37,133 bases of DNA from Halieaceae bacterium (GCA_016744355.1 JADGEN010000029.1:1-37133); one strand, 5' to 3'. Counted from the first letter of the stretch, positions 1-8,653 are shown. Notes: generated by a model not told the origin, from the sequence alone. Translations and numbers: made by a program.

Positions 1-290
1 TTTTCTTCCGTGACCTCGAAACCACTGTCCTCCATCGCCTGAATACCAGCAACCATGCCGTACTGTACGAAGGGGTCCATTTTTCGGGAATCTTTTGGGG
101 GTAAGTAGAGCGCTAGATCCAGGTTGCGGACACTCGCACTAAACTGTGTACTGTAGGCTGAAACATCGAAACTATCGATTGTTGCGGCACCACTTTTCCC
201 AGCCAGGATACCTTCCCAGGTTTCGTCGACAGAATTACCCAAGGCGGTAATCATGCCCATGCCGGTTACAACAACTCTTCTACCAATCAA
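1..290 (-). CDS. fabF: 3-oxoacyl-[acyl-carrier-protein] synthase II, N-terminal part (gene runs off the window)
   Basis: FabF is the cytosolic elongating condensing enzyme of type II fatty acid synthesis; it joins malonyl-ACP to a growing acyl-ACP. Only about the first 96 residues are present. The frame reads IGRRVVVTGMGMITALGN, then a KSGAA segment and a YLPPKDSRKMDPFVQYGM-like stretch typical of KAS-II N-termini. The catalytic Cys-His-His residues lie outside the window. The likely start is TTG at 290: an in-frame TGA lies just upstream, a GAGGAG Shine-Dalgarno precedes it, and the family begins at about this point. It is the last gene of the fab cluster and is separated from acpP by a terminator-like hairpin. 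Identity is secure; the TTG start is an inference. Confidence 0.93.
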   Translation of the reverse strand, partial: MIGRRVVVTGMGMITALGNSVDETWEGILAGKSGAATIDSFDVSAYSTQFSASVRNLDLALYLPPKDSRKMDPFVQYGMVAGIQAMEDSGFEVTEE

Positions 291-336
291 CAGTCTGACT
301 CCTCAACCAGGATGTATTTACAGAGCTTCAATACAA

Positions 337-373
337 GAAAAGCCGCTCTATCAACAAATAGAAACGGCTTTTC
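337..373 (-). terminator. Terminator/attenuator-like hairpin between acpP and fabF
   Basis: GAAAAGCCG at 337-345 pairs with CGGCTTTTC at 365-373, and an inner TCTAT/ATAGA pair extends the stem. On the minus strand the stem is followed by a TTTTCTTG-type tail. The position just after the acpP stop suggests partial termination that would make acpP mRNA more abundant than fabF mRNA. That role is inferred. Confidence 0.6.
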
Positions 374-391
374 AAGGAAAGTAGACGTTGA

Positions 392-628
392 TTAAGCTTG
401 ATTGCCTACGATGTAGTCGATAGCAAGCTTTACCGTCGTAATTTTCTCTGCTTCTTCGTCTGGAATCTCTGTTTCAAACTCCTCTTCAAGAGCCATAACC
501 AACTCAACAGTATCCAATGAATCTGCACCCAAGTCCTCGACAAAAGAGGCCTCTGTTTGGACATCATCTTCAATGACGCCAAGTTGCTCAGCTACGATCT
601 TCTTAACGCGTTCTTCAATGCTGCTCAT
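392..628 (-). CDS. acpP: Acyl carrier protein
   Basis: AcpP is the small acidic cytosolic carrier that holds growing acyl chains on a 4'-phosphopantetheine arm for FabD, FabG, FabF, PlsB and lipid A enzymes. The 78-residue product has the usual length and the [10 protein letters not shown] attachment motif, with the modified serine at residue 37. It is strongly acidic, as expected. An AGGAG lies 12 nt before the ATG. The 144-nt gap after fabG is large enough for a separate promoter, but I could not pick a convincing -35/-10 pair there. The hairpin downstream separates it from fabF. Confidence 0.98.
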   Translation of the reverse strand: MSSIEERVKKIVAEQLGVIEDDVQTEASFVEDLGADSLDTVELVMALEEEFETEIPDEEAEKITTVKLAIDYIVGNQA

Positions 629-772
629 GATTATTCTTCACTCCTGAGATATAGACAGTTATAAACACCGACCAGTCGGCGCAGATTTTGCATTTTACTC
701 TGTTTTTCTCGCGAGTAATACTATTTTTACAATGCGCTTTAACAGAGTTTATTCCACTTATTATTCAGAAAC

Positions 773-1516
773 TTAGCTCATATACATGCCGCCATTTATA
801 TGCACGGTTTCTCCGGTGATATAGCCAGCGGCTTCGCTGCAAAGGAATGCAGTCAATGCACCTATTTCCTCTGGCGCCCCCAATCGTCCTAAAGGCACCT
901 GCCCAAGCATGGCATTCTTTTGATCCTCTGACAATTCACTTGTCATATCAGTTTCGATGAAACCAGGGGCAATACAGTTCACGGTCACCGACCGTGCGCC
1001 GATTTCTCTGGCGAGAGCACGGGAGAAACCTTCTGCTCCAGCCTTGGTCGCCGCATAATTGCTTTGTCCCGGATTGCCCATAGAGCCAACTACTGAAGTA
1101 ATGTTAATGATTCGGCCCCAGCGAGCTTTGGTCATGCCACGCAAACAGGCCTTACTCAGCCTGTAAAGTGCATTAAGGTTTGTGTCGATGACATCACTCC
1201 ACTCTTCGGCTTTCATCCTCATTAAGAGGTTATCTTTGGTAATGCCCGCATTGTTAACCAATACGAGAGGCGCGCCAAACTCTGCCGATACCGCCTTGAC
1301 TACCTCGACAACACTATCATCACTTGTGACATTCAGCTTCATTCCACAACCGCCGTTACCCAGCAGCTTCAGGTAGGCTGATATACTCTGCGCCCCAGCA
1401 TCTGAGGTGGCGGTACCAATGACAATAAAATTTTCCTCGCATAAGCGCTCAGCAATTGCTTTACCTATCCCACGACTCGCCCCTGTCACAAGGGCTACTT
1501 TACTACTATCACTCAT
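773..1516 (-). CDS. fabG: 3-oxoacyl-[acyl-carrier-protein] reductase
   Basis: FabG is the NADPH-dependent ketoreductase of type II fatty acid elongation, reducing 3-oxoacyl-ACP to 3-hydroxyacyl-ACP in the cytosol. The 247-residue protein is a classical short-chain dehydrogenase. It has GASRGIG near the N-terminus for the cofactor, an NNAG motif, a catalytic serine in ITSVVGSMGN, and YAATKAG holding the Tyr and Lys. The C-terminal GETVHINGGMYM ending is typical of FabG. A GAGGG Shine-Dalgarno sits about 9 nt before the ATG. It lies between fabD and acpP, as in E. coli and Pseudomonas. Confidence 0.98.
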   Translation of the reverse strand: MSDSSKVALVTGASRGIGKAIAERLCEENFIVIGTATSDAGAQSISAYLKLLGNGGCGMKLNVTSDDSVVEVVKAVSAEFGAPLVLVNNAGITKDNLLMRMKAEEWSDVIDTNLNALYRLSKACLRGMTKARWGRIINITSVVGSMGNPGQSNYAATKAGAEGFSRALAREIGARSVTVNCIAPGFIETDMTSELSEDQKNAMLGQVPLGRLGAPEEIGALTAFLCSEAAGYITGETVHINGGMYMS

Positions 1517-1561
1517 TAATCATTCCCTCTTCTCACCAGTACCAAGTCGGCTAGCCTGACA

Positions 1562-2512
1562 TCAAATCCGCAATTCAGCTATAGCATCGCCCAAAACATT
1601 TGGCTCCTCAACTGAAAAACATTTTAGTGACTTGTCTATACGACGAACCAATCCATTCAAAACTTTTCCCGGCCCACATTCTATAAAACGCTCAGCTCCG
1701 CGGTCTGCCATAGCCTGCACGCAACCAGTCCATTGCACCGGGCTGGATATCTGCTCTACCAATAAAGCCGCGATGTTTTCAGGAACAGTTTCGACACGCG
1801 CATGTACATTGTGGATAACAGGGATTAGAGGGGCAGAGATTTCGATACCACTGATAACCTCAGCCAATTGCTCCCCTGCAGGTTTCATTAATTCGGTATG
1901 GAACGGTGCGCTTACTGGAAGTGGAAGCGCGCGCTTGGCACCTGCACTCTTCAACGCCTGGATAGCAGTTGCCACGGAATCTGCATGCCCCGCGATGACG
2001 ACTTGCCCGGGAGAGTTAAAATTAACGGCCGCTACGACACCCTCACCCGCTGCCGAAGTCTCCGCACAAATGAGGTTTATTGCCTCATCATCCAAGCCGA
2101 TAATAGCAGCCATCGCACCCACACCCACAGGAACTGCCTGCTGCATAAACTCACCGCGTTGCTCAACCAGCTTTACCCCATCGCGAAAAGCAATCGAGCC
2201 GGCACATACCAGGGCAGAAAACTCGCCCAAACTGTGTCCAGACATTACTGCTGGCTGAACACCGCCTTGTGAACCCCACGCCCTCCACAGAGCAACACTG
2301 GCGGTCAAAAGTACCGGCTGAGTGGTTGTGGTTAAGTTGAGGGCTTCCTGGTCGCCATTCTGAATGAGATCCCACATATCATAGCCGAGTACGTCAGACG
2401 CCTCTGCAAAGGTTTCCCGCACGACATCAAACTGCTGATGAGCCGCAGCCAGCATGCCAACTTTTTGTGAACCCTGCCCTGGAAATACGAATGCGATATT
2501 GTTATTGCTCAT
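1562..2512 (-). CDS. fabD: Malonyl-CoA:ACP transacylase
   Basis: FabD moves the malonyl group from CoA to ACP and supplies the extender unit for fatty acid synthesis. The 316-residue product begins MSNNNIAFVFPGQGSQ. It carries the GQGSQ motif, the nucleophile in GHSLGE, a downstream histidine in APFHTELM, and a C-terminal GPGKVL. The frame is open a little further upstream through a GTG at 2536, but the ATG at 2512 is preferred: it has AGGAGA 9 nt before it and fits the family N-terminus. In relatives plsX (and often fabH) precedes fabD; here rpmF is the direct upstream neighbour, 147 bp away. Confidence 0.97.
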   Translation of the reverse strand: MSNNNIAFVFPGQGSQKVGMLAAAHQQFDVVRETFAEASDVLGYDMWDLIQNGDQEALNLTTTTQPVLLTASVALWRAWGSQGGVQPAVMSGHSLGEFSALVCAGSIAFRDGVKLVEQRGEFMQQAVPVGVGAMAAIIGLDDEAINLICAETSAAGEGVVAAVNFNSPGQVVIAGHADSVATAIQALKSAGAKRALPLPVSAPFHTELMKPAGEQLAEVISGIEISAPLIPVIHNVHARVETVPENIAALLVEQISSPVQWTGCVQAMADRGAERFIECGPGKVLNGLVRRIDKSLKCFSVEEPNVLGDAIAELRI

Positions 2513-2659
2513 CGACAGTTCTCTCCTCATTTTCACAATGGACGCGCCAAAAGCAACCGTAGCAGATACGACAACGGAGACCGAAGTCCCCGTATATCGT
2601 GCTTAATTGCGCGTGTATTCACCCTCTTCAGCATAGCTGGAAAAGGGTAAGACAACTAT

Positions 2660-2842
2660 TTAGTCGTCAGTATTAACATTAACAACTTTTTTGCCGCGGT
2701 AGAAGCCATCAGCTGTCACATTGTGACGAAGATGAGTTTCACCCGATGTCTGATCTACAGATAAAGTAGGTGCAGAAAGCGCATCGTGTGAACGACGCAT
2801 ACCGCGACGTGAACGGGTCTTCTTACTCTTTTGAACTGCCAT
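2660..2842 (-). CDS. rpmF: 50S ribosomal protein L32
   Basis: L32 is a small structural protein of the large ribosomal subunit. The 60-residue product begins [21 protein letters not shown], which is the L32 signature, and it contains [18 protein letters not shown]. It has no zinc-ribbon cysteines, so it is the C-minus form common in gammaproteobacteria. A TAGGAGT Shine-Dalgarno overlaps the yceD stop codon, which points to co-translation with yceD. In most relatives plsX follows; here the next gene is fabD. Confidence 0.98.
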   Translation of the reverse strand: MAVQKSKKTRSRRGMRRSHDALSAPTLSVDQTSGETHLRHNVTADGFYRGKKVVNVNTDD

Positions 2843-2851
2843 AACTTACTC

Positions 2852-3385
2852 CTAGTGCTTCTTGCCGGGCTTTAATTGCTCCAGCACATTAAACGGGTTG
2901 GGCTTTTCTTCCTCTGCGACCTCTACTGCAGGTTGCGGCGAAAATGCCTCAAGTATCTTCTTACAAGCATCTGTGTCGTGGTAGCTATAAGGCGGCAGGT
3001 CAAGTATTAACTCATCCTCAACCAACTCCCACAAATTACAAGCTTCATCCTCAGCTAGCAGAGCGTCGAGGTGACGCGGCAAGTGGCTTGCCTGTTCGTC
3101 TGTCCACACTACCGCCAGAGTATTATCTGTCGATAAATGTACCGGCATTGGCGATAAACACCGCTGACAACAAACCTCTATATCGGCCTCAACTTTAATC
3201 TGTACAAGGCATCTATTTTCTTCATCTTTGGACAGTAACAAATCAGCTACAATACCACCCTTATCACTTACTAAAAGCTCGCGAAAACGGTGCAAATCAC
3301 AGGGCTTAATAGCACCTGTGACAGTCACACCTCGTGCTGCTGCCTTGCGAACATCCAGCGTACTCGGGAGAGGCTCAGTAAACAT
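2852..3385 (-). CDS. yceD: YceD/DUF177 family 23S rRNA accumulation protein
   Basis: YceD (DUF177) proteins are conserved next to rpmF; in E. coli and plants the family is linked to 23S rRNA accumulation. The 177-residue product has the family N-terminus (LPSTLDVRKAAARG), a Cys-containing centre (VCCQRCLSPMPVHL), the DELILDLPPYSYHD segment, and the usual KPNPFNVLEQLK ending. The start at 3385 aligns with the E. coli N-terminus. A consensus promoter lies so close upstream that the mRNA should have almost no leader, and there is no Shine-Dalgarno. It forms the first gene of the yceD-rpmF-fab run. Confidence 0.93.
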   Translation of the reverse strand: MFTEPLPSTLDVRKAAARGVTVTGAIKPCDLHRFRELLVSDKGGIVADLLLSKDEENRCLVQIKVEADIEVCCQRCLSPMPVHLSTDNTLAVVWTDEQASHLPRHLDALLAEDEACNLWELVEDELILDLPPYSYHDTDACKKILEAFSPQPAVEVAEEEKPNPFNVLEQLKPGKKH

Positions 3386-3393
3386 AGGCGCGC

Positions 3394-3422
3394 ATCATAA
3401 GGATGCAATACCGTTTTGTCAA
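3394..3422 (-). promoter_or_regulatory. Consensus sigma-70 promoter of yceD-rpmF, predicted to give a near-leaderless mRNA
   Basis: On the minus strand TTGACA (3417-3422) and TATGAT (3394-3399) are separated by 17 nt. Only 8 nt lie between the -10 box and the yceD ATG at 3385, so transcription should start at, or within a few bases of, the start codon. Confidence 0.8.
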
Positions 3423-3442
3423 AAAAATCTTTAAAATACAAT
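3416..3442 (+). promoter_or_regulatory. Possible divergent promoter of the Maf gene
   Basis: On the plus strand TTGTCA (3416-3421) and TACAAT (3437-3442) are separated by 15 nt, which is shorter than ideal. The -35 box overlaps the yceD -35 box on the other strand, so the two promoters could compete for polymerase. Confidence 0.4.
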
Positions 3443-3492
3443 CAGTTCACCCACTTATCAACAAGACATCAAACATCCTGAAGGGCAGCTTA

Positions 3493-4074
3493 ATGAACCT
3501 GATTCTCGCATCGACTTCACCCTATCGCGCCGAGTTACTCCAAAGACTACAAATTCCTTTTAGAAGCGAACCGCCAAATACCGATGAAACTGAACTGCCT
3601 GGAGAGAACGCCTCAGACATGGTGGCACGCCTTGCATTGGCCAAAGCACGTTCCATTTCAGCTGAAAACCCGGACGCCTATGTCATTGGCAGTGATCAAA
3701 CCGCAACCCTAAACGGCAAGAAAATGGGCAAACCTGGTAGCCACGAAGCAGCCACCGCCCAACTTCAGGCCTGTTCCGGGCAGAAAGTACAATTTTTGAC
3801 CGGGGTCGCTCTCGTCAGGGAGTCTACCGGCAGCATGCAAGTACACGTAGAGCCATTTACCGTCACTTTTCGAATGCTTAGCAACTCCACCATTGATAAT
3901 TACCTGCACGCTGAAAAGCCCTACGATTGCGCTGGCAGTTTTAAGTGCGAAGGCCTGGGCATTGCTCTATTCAGCAAAATAAATGGCGACGACCCAACAA
4001 GCCTGCAGGGACTACCACTTATATCATTGGTAACAATGTTGAACCGGGAGAATACAGGCCCCCTGACCTTATAA
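3493..4074 (+). CDS. yceF: Maf/YceF family nucleoside triphosphate pyrophosphatase
   Basis: Maf-like proteins hydrolyse non-canonical or modified nucleoside triphosphates to monophosphates; the YceF branch prefers 7-methyl-GTP. The 193-residue product begins MNLILASTSPYRAELLQRL, the standard Maf N-terminus with the ST-SPxR motif. It also has DETELPGE, the catalytic region VIGSDQTA, and a C-terminal DPTSLQGLPLISL. The frame is open further upstream from 3403, but the family starts at the ATG at 3493, which has GAAGGG before it. It is divergent from yceD and convergent with rluC, the same arrangement as E. coli yceF, which supports the YceF assignment. Confidence 0.93.
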   Translation: MNLILASTSPYRAELLQRLQIPFRSEPPNTDETELPGENASDMVARLALAKARSISAENPDAYVIGSDQTATLNGKKMGKPGSHEAATAQLQACSGQKVQFLTGVALVRESTGSMQVHVEPFTVTFRMLSNSTIDNYLHAEKPYDCAGSFKCEGLGIALFSKINGDDPTSLQGLPLISLVTMLNRENTGPLTL

Positions 4075-4102
4075 AAAGGAAACAAATATATAAAAGATAC
4101 AA

Positions 4103-5056
4103 CTACTTACGAAGTGTTACTAATACTCTTTCTAATGCAGGGTCCAGGGGTGATTCAAAGCTCATTCTTCCTTGTTCCGGCAATGTGAAACTTAATGATT
4201 GTGCATGAAGGAACAATCGCTTAAGGCCGATTTCCGCACAGAACTGACTATCCTTATCGGAGCTGTATTTATCATCCCCCAGCAAGGGATGACCTGCGTG
4301 TTGAGCATGAACGCGAATCTGGTGGGTCCTACCAGTCACTGGCCTGGCTTCAATCAGGGTTGCATCATTGTAGCGCTCAATGACACTGAATCGCGTCATT
4401 GCCTCCTTCCCCTCCTTCGCAACTCTTACGCGGCTCTCACCTGAGGGGAGCTTAAACTTAAACAAAGGCGCATCTATTACCCGGTTGTGCTTTGGCCAGT
4501 GCCCCCTGACAAGGGCCAGGTATCGTTTATCGACGGTACTCGCTCGCAACTGGCGATGAATCTCTCGCAGAACTGGTCTTCGTTTCGCGACCATCACACA
4601 ACCGGATGTATCTCTGTCAATTCGATGTATCAGTTCAAGGTACTTTTCATCAGGGCGCGCGTGACGTAAACACTCGATCAGGCCATAACTCAGGCCACTG
4701 CCTCCGTGAACCGCCAGACCTGAGGGCTTATTGATTACTAACAGGCCCTTGTCTTCATACACGACACTCTTAAGCAAAATTTCGGACCAACGACGGGGAA
4801 TGGCTGCAGGCTCAGAGGTCTCGGGCACCCGAATGGGAGGAATTCGCAGCACATCACCCGCCTTTACGCGATAGTCGGCTTTTGTGCGCCCCTTATTCAC
4901 CCGGACTTCTCCCTTGCGGAAGGCTCTATAAATTCGTGTGCGAGGGACACCTTTTAATTCGCGAAGCAGATAGTTATCCAGCCGTTGGCCCGCCGAATCG
5001 CCATCAACTGTCACATGGCGTACGTGACCACTTTGTTTCGTTTCTTTTTCGCTCAT
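4103..5056 (-). CDS. rluC: 23S rRNA pseudouridine(955/2504/2580) synthase
   Basis: RluC isomerises three uridines of 23S rRNA to pseudouridine. The product is 317 residues from the ATG at 5056; a TTG three codons upstream is a less likely start. An N-terminal S4 RNA-binding domain (GQRLDNYLLRELKGVPRTRI) is followed by the RluA-type catalytic domain. The active-site aspartate is in HRIDRDTSGCVMVAKR, and GRTHQIRVHAQHAGHPLLGD is the usual later motif. It sits between the Maf gene and divergent rne, as in E. coli and Pseudomonas, which favours RluC over RluD or RluA. Confidence 0.95.
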   Translation of the reverse strand: MSEKETKQSGHVRHVTVDGDSAGQRLDNYLLRELKGVPRTRIYRAFRKGEVRVNKGRTKADYRVKAGDVLRIPPIRVPETSEPAAIPRRWSEILLKSVVYEDKGLLVINKPSGLAVHGGSGLSYGLIECLRHARPDEKYLELIHRIDRDTSGCVMVAKRRPVLREIHRQLRASTVDKRYLALVRGHWPKHNRVIDAPLFKFKLPSGESRVRVAKEGKEAMTRFSVIERYNDATLIEARPVTGRTHQIRVHAQHAGHPLLGDDKYSSDKDSQFCAEIGLKRLFLHAQSLSFTLPEQGRMSFESPLDPALERVLVTLRK

Positions 5057-5220
5057 CGGTACCAATATCTTTTTTATGTTTGAAGCTCTTGACGTTTGCT
5101 GATATATTTGCGCCCCTGTGGAGACGCCTCACCGATATTTCGGTAGGCCAATACCCCTGCCGAATAGTGAGCCTGCCAAAGAAGCGCATGGCGTCGTCAA
5201 CTGAACCCTCCACGGATGAA

Positions 5221-5627
5221 CACTGCCAAATGCGGTAGTGATAAAAATATTATACGCGTGTCGGTAAACCAAGCTCAGCGACAGATACTAACTTAAAACT
5301 GTTGCGGCCCTACGAGAAAAAGACTCGAGCTGACATGACAATTAACCGCGCAGTAGAGCTGCCGGGATACAGAATCAGATATTTCGATATCACAGCGTAG
5401 TCGCAAGTTTCAGGTGCTGCGACACTAACAAAAAGGCGGGATAAGTGCTACTCATCTTTCCCCCACACGCTGAGCCAGAGGCCTAATCTAATACCGGATT
5501 GGACATGTGGCGCCTTACAGAACACCTGAGCGTTATGAGTGATCGTCACTCCTAAGCCCGGCCCTGAGCCGGCTGTATTTCTGATTCCTACCCGGCCGCG
5601 CCTGCGCAACTAAAGGCTAGGCAAATC
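5221..5627 (+). promoter_or_regulatory. Long structured 5' leader region of rne
   Basis: The 571-bp gap between rluC and rne holds no credible gene. It contains at least five hairpins in plus-strand RNA. One has a 7-bp stem at 5221-5227/5234-5240. Another has a UUCG loop (GATAT-TTCG-ATATC, 5378-5391). The others are 5400-5405/5418-5423, a perfect GAGTGA-TCG-TCACTC (5537-5551), and a GC-rich one at 5555-5574 close to the start codon. An AT-rich box at 5241-5254 reads TATTAT on the plus strand and TATAAT on the minus strand, so it could serve divergent promoters, but neither has a clear -35. E. coli rne is autoregulated through a long structured leader; a similar role here is inferred, and I do not recognise the E. 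coli sequence motifs. Confidence 0.55.
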
Positions 5628-8363
5628 ATGAAAAAAATACTAATTAATGCAACTCAACCCGAAGAATTGCGTGTCGCAATGGTCGATGGGCAGCGTCTCT
5701 ACGATCTGGATATCGAAAACAGAACGCGCATCCAGAAAAAATCCAATATCTACAAGGCAAAAATAACCAGGGTTGAACCCAGCCTGGAAGCTGCTTTTGT
5801 AGACTTCGGCGCTGACAGACACGGCTTCCTACCCCTCAAGGAAATCGCCAGAGAGTACTTTTCTCGCAAGCCAAAAGACCAGGAAGGCCGGATGAAAATC
5901 CGCGACGTGGTGAAAGAAGGCACCGAGATTATCGTTCAGGTAGACAAGGAAGAGCGCGGTAACAAGGGCGCCGCTCTGACAAGTTTCATCAGCATGGCCG
6001 GTCGCTACATGGTTCTGATGCCTAACAACCCGCGCGCTGGAGGCATCTCTCGTCGCATCGAAGGCGATGAGCGTTCACAACTGCGGGATGCTATGAGCGG
6101 ACTGGAAATACCCAACGGCATGGGCGTTATTATTCGCACAGCAGGCGTTGGTCGCTCAACTCAGGAACTGCAATGGGACCTCAATTACCTGGTCCAGCTG
6201 TGGGAATCAATTACCGAGGCCAGTGACAAATGCAAGGCGCCTGAGTTGCTGTTTCAGGAAAGCAACGTAGTCATCCGCGCCGTGCGCGATTACCTGCGTG
6301 ACGACATAGACCAGGTGATGATAGATGCACCCGAAGCGTTTAAACAAGCCACAGATTTTGTTAAGCAGGTCATGCCGCAATACGAAAACCGTATACGCAT
6401 GTACGAAGACAACATACCTATGTTCAATCGCTTTCAGATTGAAAGCCAGATTGAAACAGCATTCCAGCGTGAAGTACGCCTACCCTCTGGCGGCTCGATA
6501 GTAATCGACCCCACAGAAGCGCTCATTTCCATCGACATTAACTCTGCCAAAGCCACACGCGGCTCTGACATTGAGGATACCGCAACGCAAACAAACCTCG
6601 AAGCAGCCGATGAAATCGCGCGGCAACTGCGCCTGCGGGACATGGGAGGCTTGGTCGTCATTGATTTCATCGACATGTTGGCTACAAAAAACCAGCGAGC
6701 TGTCGAAAATCGAGTGCGCGATGCACTGGAGATAGACCGCGCAAGAGTTCAGGTTGGACGTATTTCTCGATTTGGTCTACTCGAGATGTCGCGCCAAAGA
6801 TTGCGTCCGTCACTGGGCGAAACCAGTGCGATCGTCTGCCCACGCTGCACGGGCCAAGGGACTATCCGGGACACAAAGTCACTCGCCCTGTCGATTCTTC
6901 GTCTACTGGAAGAAGCCGCGATTAAGGAACGCAGTGCGGAGGTGCGAGCGATTGTGCCGGTAGATGTTGCCGCTTATTTGTTAAATGAAAAGCGCGCCGC
7001 ACTTAACGAGATCGAAACAGTAAGTAAAACGCGCATTCTCGTAATCCCCAACCCGAATATGGAGACTCCGCACTTTGAGCTACAGCGTCTGAGAGACGAT
7101 GAAGTAACTGATCATCAATCTAGCTACAAAGTTGAGCTCGCCGTGCCGGATCCTGATGCCATTAGCGATAGCCACACCGCAAACATACCCCAACAACAGG
7201 CCGCAGTTCAGGCAATTACTCCCGCAGCTCATGTCCCTCAGGAGGCTACAACCAAGGAAGTCAGCACGCCTAAACCCGCAGCTGCGGAAGCAAAACCAAA
7301 GCCAGCCACGGATACTAACCAGCCAGGTCTGCTCGCCCGCGTCTTCACTTCTCTTTTCGGCACTGTAGAAGAAGAGGAAATAGTCGAAACAAAAACTGAG
7401 AAAAAGCCGTCATCGGCCCGCAATGCTGATGCCTCGAATGCGGAGCAGAAACCGCAGAGTAATCGCAATCGCAACCGACGCCGCGGCGGACAAAATCGTG
7501 GTTCCGCTCAAGAGAAGCGGGAACCAGATAGCACCGGTCGAAGCAAAGAGGAAGGCCAACGCAATGAAGGACGCCAGCCTCAGAGCAGCCGACGCGGCGA
7601 CGACAAGGGTAGTAACAACATTCACGCCGAGAACCAGAAAAATGGCAACGTGAAATCCGAGAGTGATACCGCATCTGACGATCAACGGAGCAGCGCAAAC
7701 AAACCCCGTAAGCGCCCCAGTGAGATGAAACGCGCTGATGCGCCAAAACGTAAACGCAACAGGAGCAAGAAACCACAGGTCGAAGAGAATACAGTAGAAA
7801 CTGTCCAATCTGCGCCTGTGACTGACACACCTGTGACTGCAGACGCTGAGAGTCAAAAGCCTTCTTCAACGGAGCCACAACAAGTACTCGCAGAAAGCCA
7901 GGCAGCGACTGTAGTCAATGAGCCTGTAGAGCCTTCTGTAGCAACGCCTGAAAAGACTGCCCCTATAGAGGAAGTGGCAGCCGTTGTAACAACTGAGGAA
8001 ACCCCCGCCGAAGTGGAAAAGACCGTTGAGGCAGCCGTAGTGGAGGCTGCAGTAGATGTCCCAGCTCCTGTTTCGGATGCGGAACAAGCTGCTATTCCTG
8101 TCGAAAAGGAAGTGGAGATCACCGCCAAGGCGGCACCCGCTATGAAGATCGACAGTGCGCCAGCTATCGGAATAACCAGCGAAGGGCGCGCCGTAAACGA
8201 CCCTAGAGTTGAGTCCCGCCCGGTTGGTAGCATCGACATTGAAACCAAAGAGATCACTCTGTTCAGTGATACTGTCGCGGCAGCAGTGGTGCCCAGTGGG
8301 AAACTGGCCCCCCGCGCCGCCAACGATCCAAGGGGAGTCACCCAGGGAGAATTGGGAGTCTAA
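5628..8363 (+). CDS. rne: Ribonuclease E
   Basis: RNase E is the main single-strand endoribonuclease for mRNA decay and rRNA/tRNA processing; its C-terminal half scaffolds the degradosome on the membrane. The 911-residue protein begins [21 protein letters not shown] and has an S1 domain at about 35-120. The Mg2+-binding Asp303 ([12 protein letters not shown]) and Asp346 (VVIDFIDM) and the Zn-link Cys404/Cys407 (CPRCTGQG) fall at exactly the E. coli numbers. After about 530 the tail is disordered: an Arg-rich stretch (about 605-730, [14 protein letters not shown]) and then a long Ala/Val/Glu/Pro-rich stretch. Two NDPR motifs lie at 857-860 and 899-902; similar short repeats are, as I recall, described in Pseudomonas RNase E tails. 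The leader is long and structured. Identity is certain; the tail partners are unknown. Confidence 0.98.
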   Translation: MKKILINATQPEELRVAMVDGQRLYDLDIENRTRIQKKSNIYKAKITRVEPSLEAAFVDFGADRHGFLPLKEIAREYFSRKPKDQEGRMKIRDVVKEGTEIIVQVDKEERGNKGAALTSFISMAGRYMVLMPNNPRAGGISRRIEGDERSQLRDAMSGLEIPNGMGVIIRTAGVGRSTQELQWDLNYLVQLWESITEASDKCKAPELLFQESNVVIRAVRDYLRDDIDQVMIDAPEAFKQATDFVKQVMPQYENRIRMYEDNIPMFNRFQIESQIETAFQREVRLPSGGSIVIDPTEALISIDINSAKATRGSDIEDTATQTNLEAADEIARQLRLRDMGGLVVIDFIDMLATKNQRAVENRVRDALEIDRARVQVGRISRFGLLEMSRQRLRPSLGETSAIVCPRCTGQGTIRDTKSLALSILRLLEEAAIKERSAEVRAIVPVDVAAYLLNEKRAALNEIETVSKTRILVIPNPNMETPHFELQRLRDDEVTDHQSSYKVELAVPDPDAISDSHTANIPQQQAAVQAITPAAHVPQEATTKEVSTPKPAAAEAKPKPATDTNQPGLLARVFTSLFGTVEEEEIVETKTEKKPSSARNADASNAEQKPQSNRNRNRRRGGQNRGSAQEKREPDSTGRSKEEGQRNEGRQPQSSRRGDDKGSNNIHAENQKNGNVKSESDTASDDQRSSANKPRKRPSEMKRADAPKRKRNRSKKPQVEENTVETVQSAPVTDTPVTADAESQKPSSTEPQQVLAESQAATVVNEPVEPSVATPEKTAPIEEVAAVVTTEETPAEVEKTVEAAVVEAAVDVPAPVSDAEQAAIPVEKEVEITAKAAPAMKIDSAPAIGITSEGRAVNDPRVESRPVGSIDIETKEITLFSDTVAAAVVPSGKLAPRAANDPRGVTQGELGV

Positions 8364-8406
8364 GGCATACAGGAGTAAAATATTTCACACTGGGGCGAGC
8401 CGCCCC

Positions 8407-8434
8407 TTGTGTCCACATTTCATAACTGTATAAT
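8407..8434 (+). promoter_or_regulatory. Promoter of tRNA-Ser
   Basis: TTGTGT (8407-8412) and a perfect TATAAT (8429-8434) are separated by 16 nt, with a GC-rich region after the -10. A CTGCCT/AGGCAG hairpin (8440-8459) follows in the 5' leader of the tRNA. A GGGGC/GCCCC stem (8392-8406) directly before the -35 may end rne transcripts, but it lacks a T run. Confidence 0.7.
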
Positions 8435-8476
8435 TCCGGCTGCCTCGCAACGCAGGCAGTATATGAGAACGTTTCC

Positions 8477-8566
8477 GGTGGGCTGGCTGAGTGGCCGAAA
8501 GCGGCGGTCTTGAAAACCGTTGAGGGTTTGTCCCCTCCTAAGGTTCGAATCCTTAGCCCACCGCCA
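8477..8566 (+). tRNA. tRNA-Ser (anticodon UGA)
   Basis: The 90-nt gene folds as a class II tRNA. The acceptor stem GGTGGGC pairs with GCCCACC, a discriminator G follows, and CCA is encoded. The anticodon loop CTTGAAA has TGA at 8511-8513 on a GCGGT/ACCGT stem. There is a long variable arm and a GGTTCGAAT T-loop. It has its own promoter and an intrinsic terminator, so it is monocistronic. In E. coli the equivalent serT also lies next to yccA. Confidence 0.97.
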
Positions 8567-8572
8567 TATCGT

Positions 8573-8599
8573 AAAAGCCCCCTTTTTAGGGGGTTTTTT
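8573..8599 (+). terminator. Intrinsic terminator of tRNA-Ser
   Basis: AAAAG is followed by CCCCC-TTTTTA-GGGGG and then a run of six T residues, 6 nt after the encoded CCA end. Confidence 0.92.
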
Positions 8600-8653
8600 G
8601 TATATAGGCTTTTTGTACAGGCACTTGAACGCAACCCTGAGTTCTCCGTATGA

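Noticed and set aside
665..700. ACTGGTCGG sequence upstream of acpP as a FadR/FabR-type operator
   Set aside because: Only one half of the FadR-like palindrome is recognisable; the other half does not match.
1632..2258. Long plus-strand open frame (208 codons) antisense to fabD
   Set aside because: It lies wholly inside fabD, has no ribosome site and its translation resembles no protein family; fabD is certain.
4882..5238. Plus-strand frame of 118 codons covering the rluC start and the upstream gap
   Set aside because: Most of it is antisense to rluC; no ribosome site, no recognisable protein.
7345..8341. Long minus-strand open frames (up to 177 codons) opposite the rne tail
   Set aside because: They arise from the low-complexity, Ala/Glu/Arg-rich codons of the RNase E tail; the translations are Ser/Thr/Ala or Cys/Arg runs with no domain.
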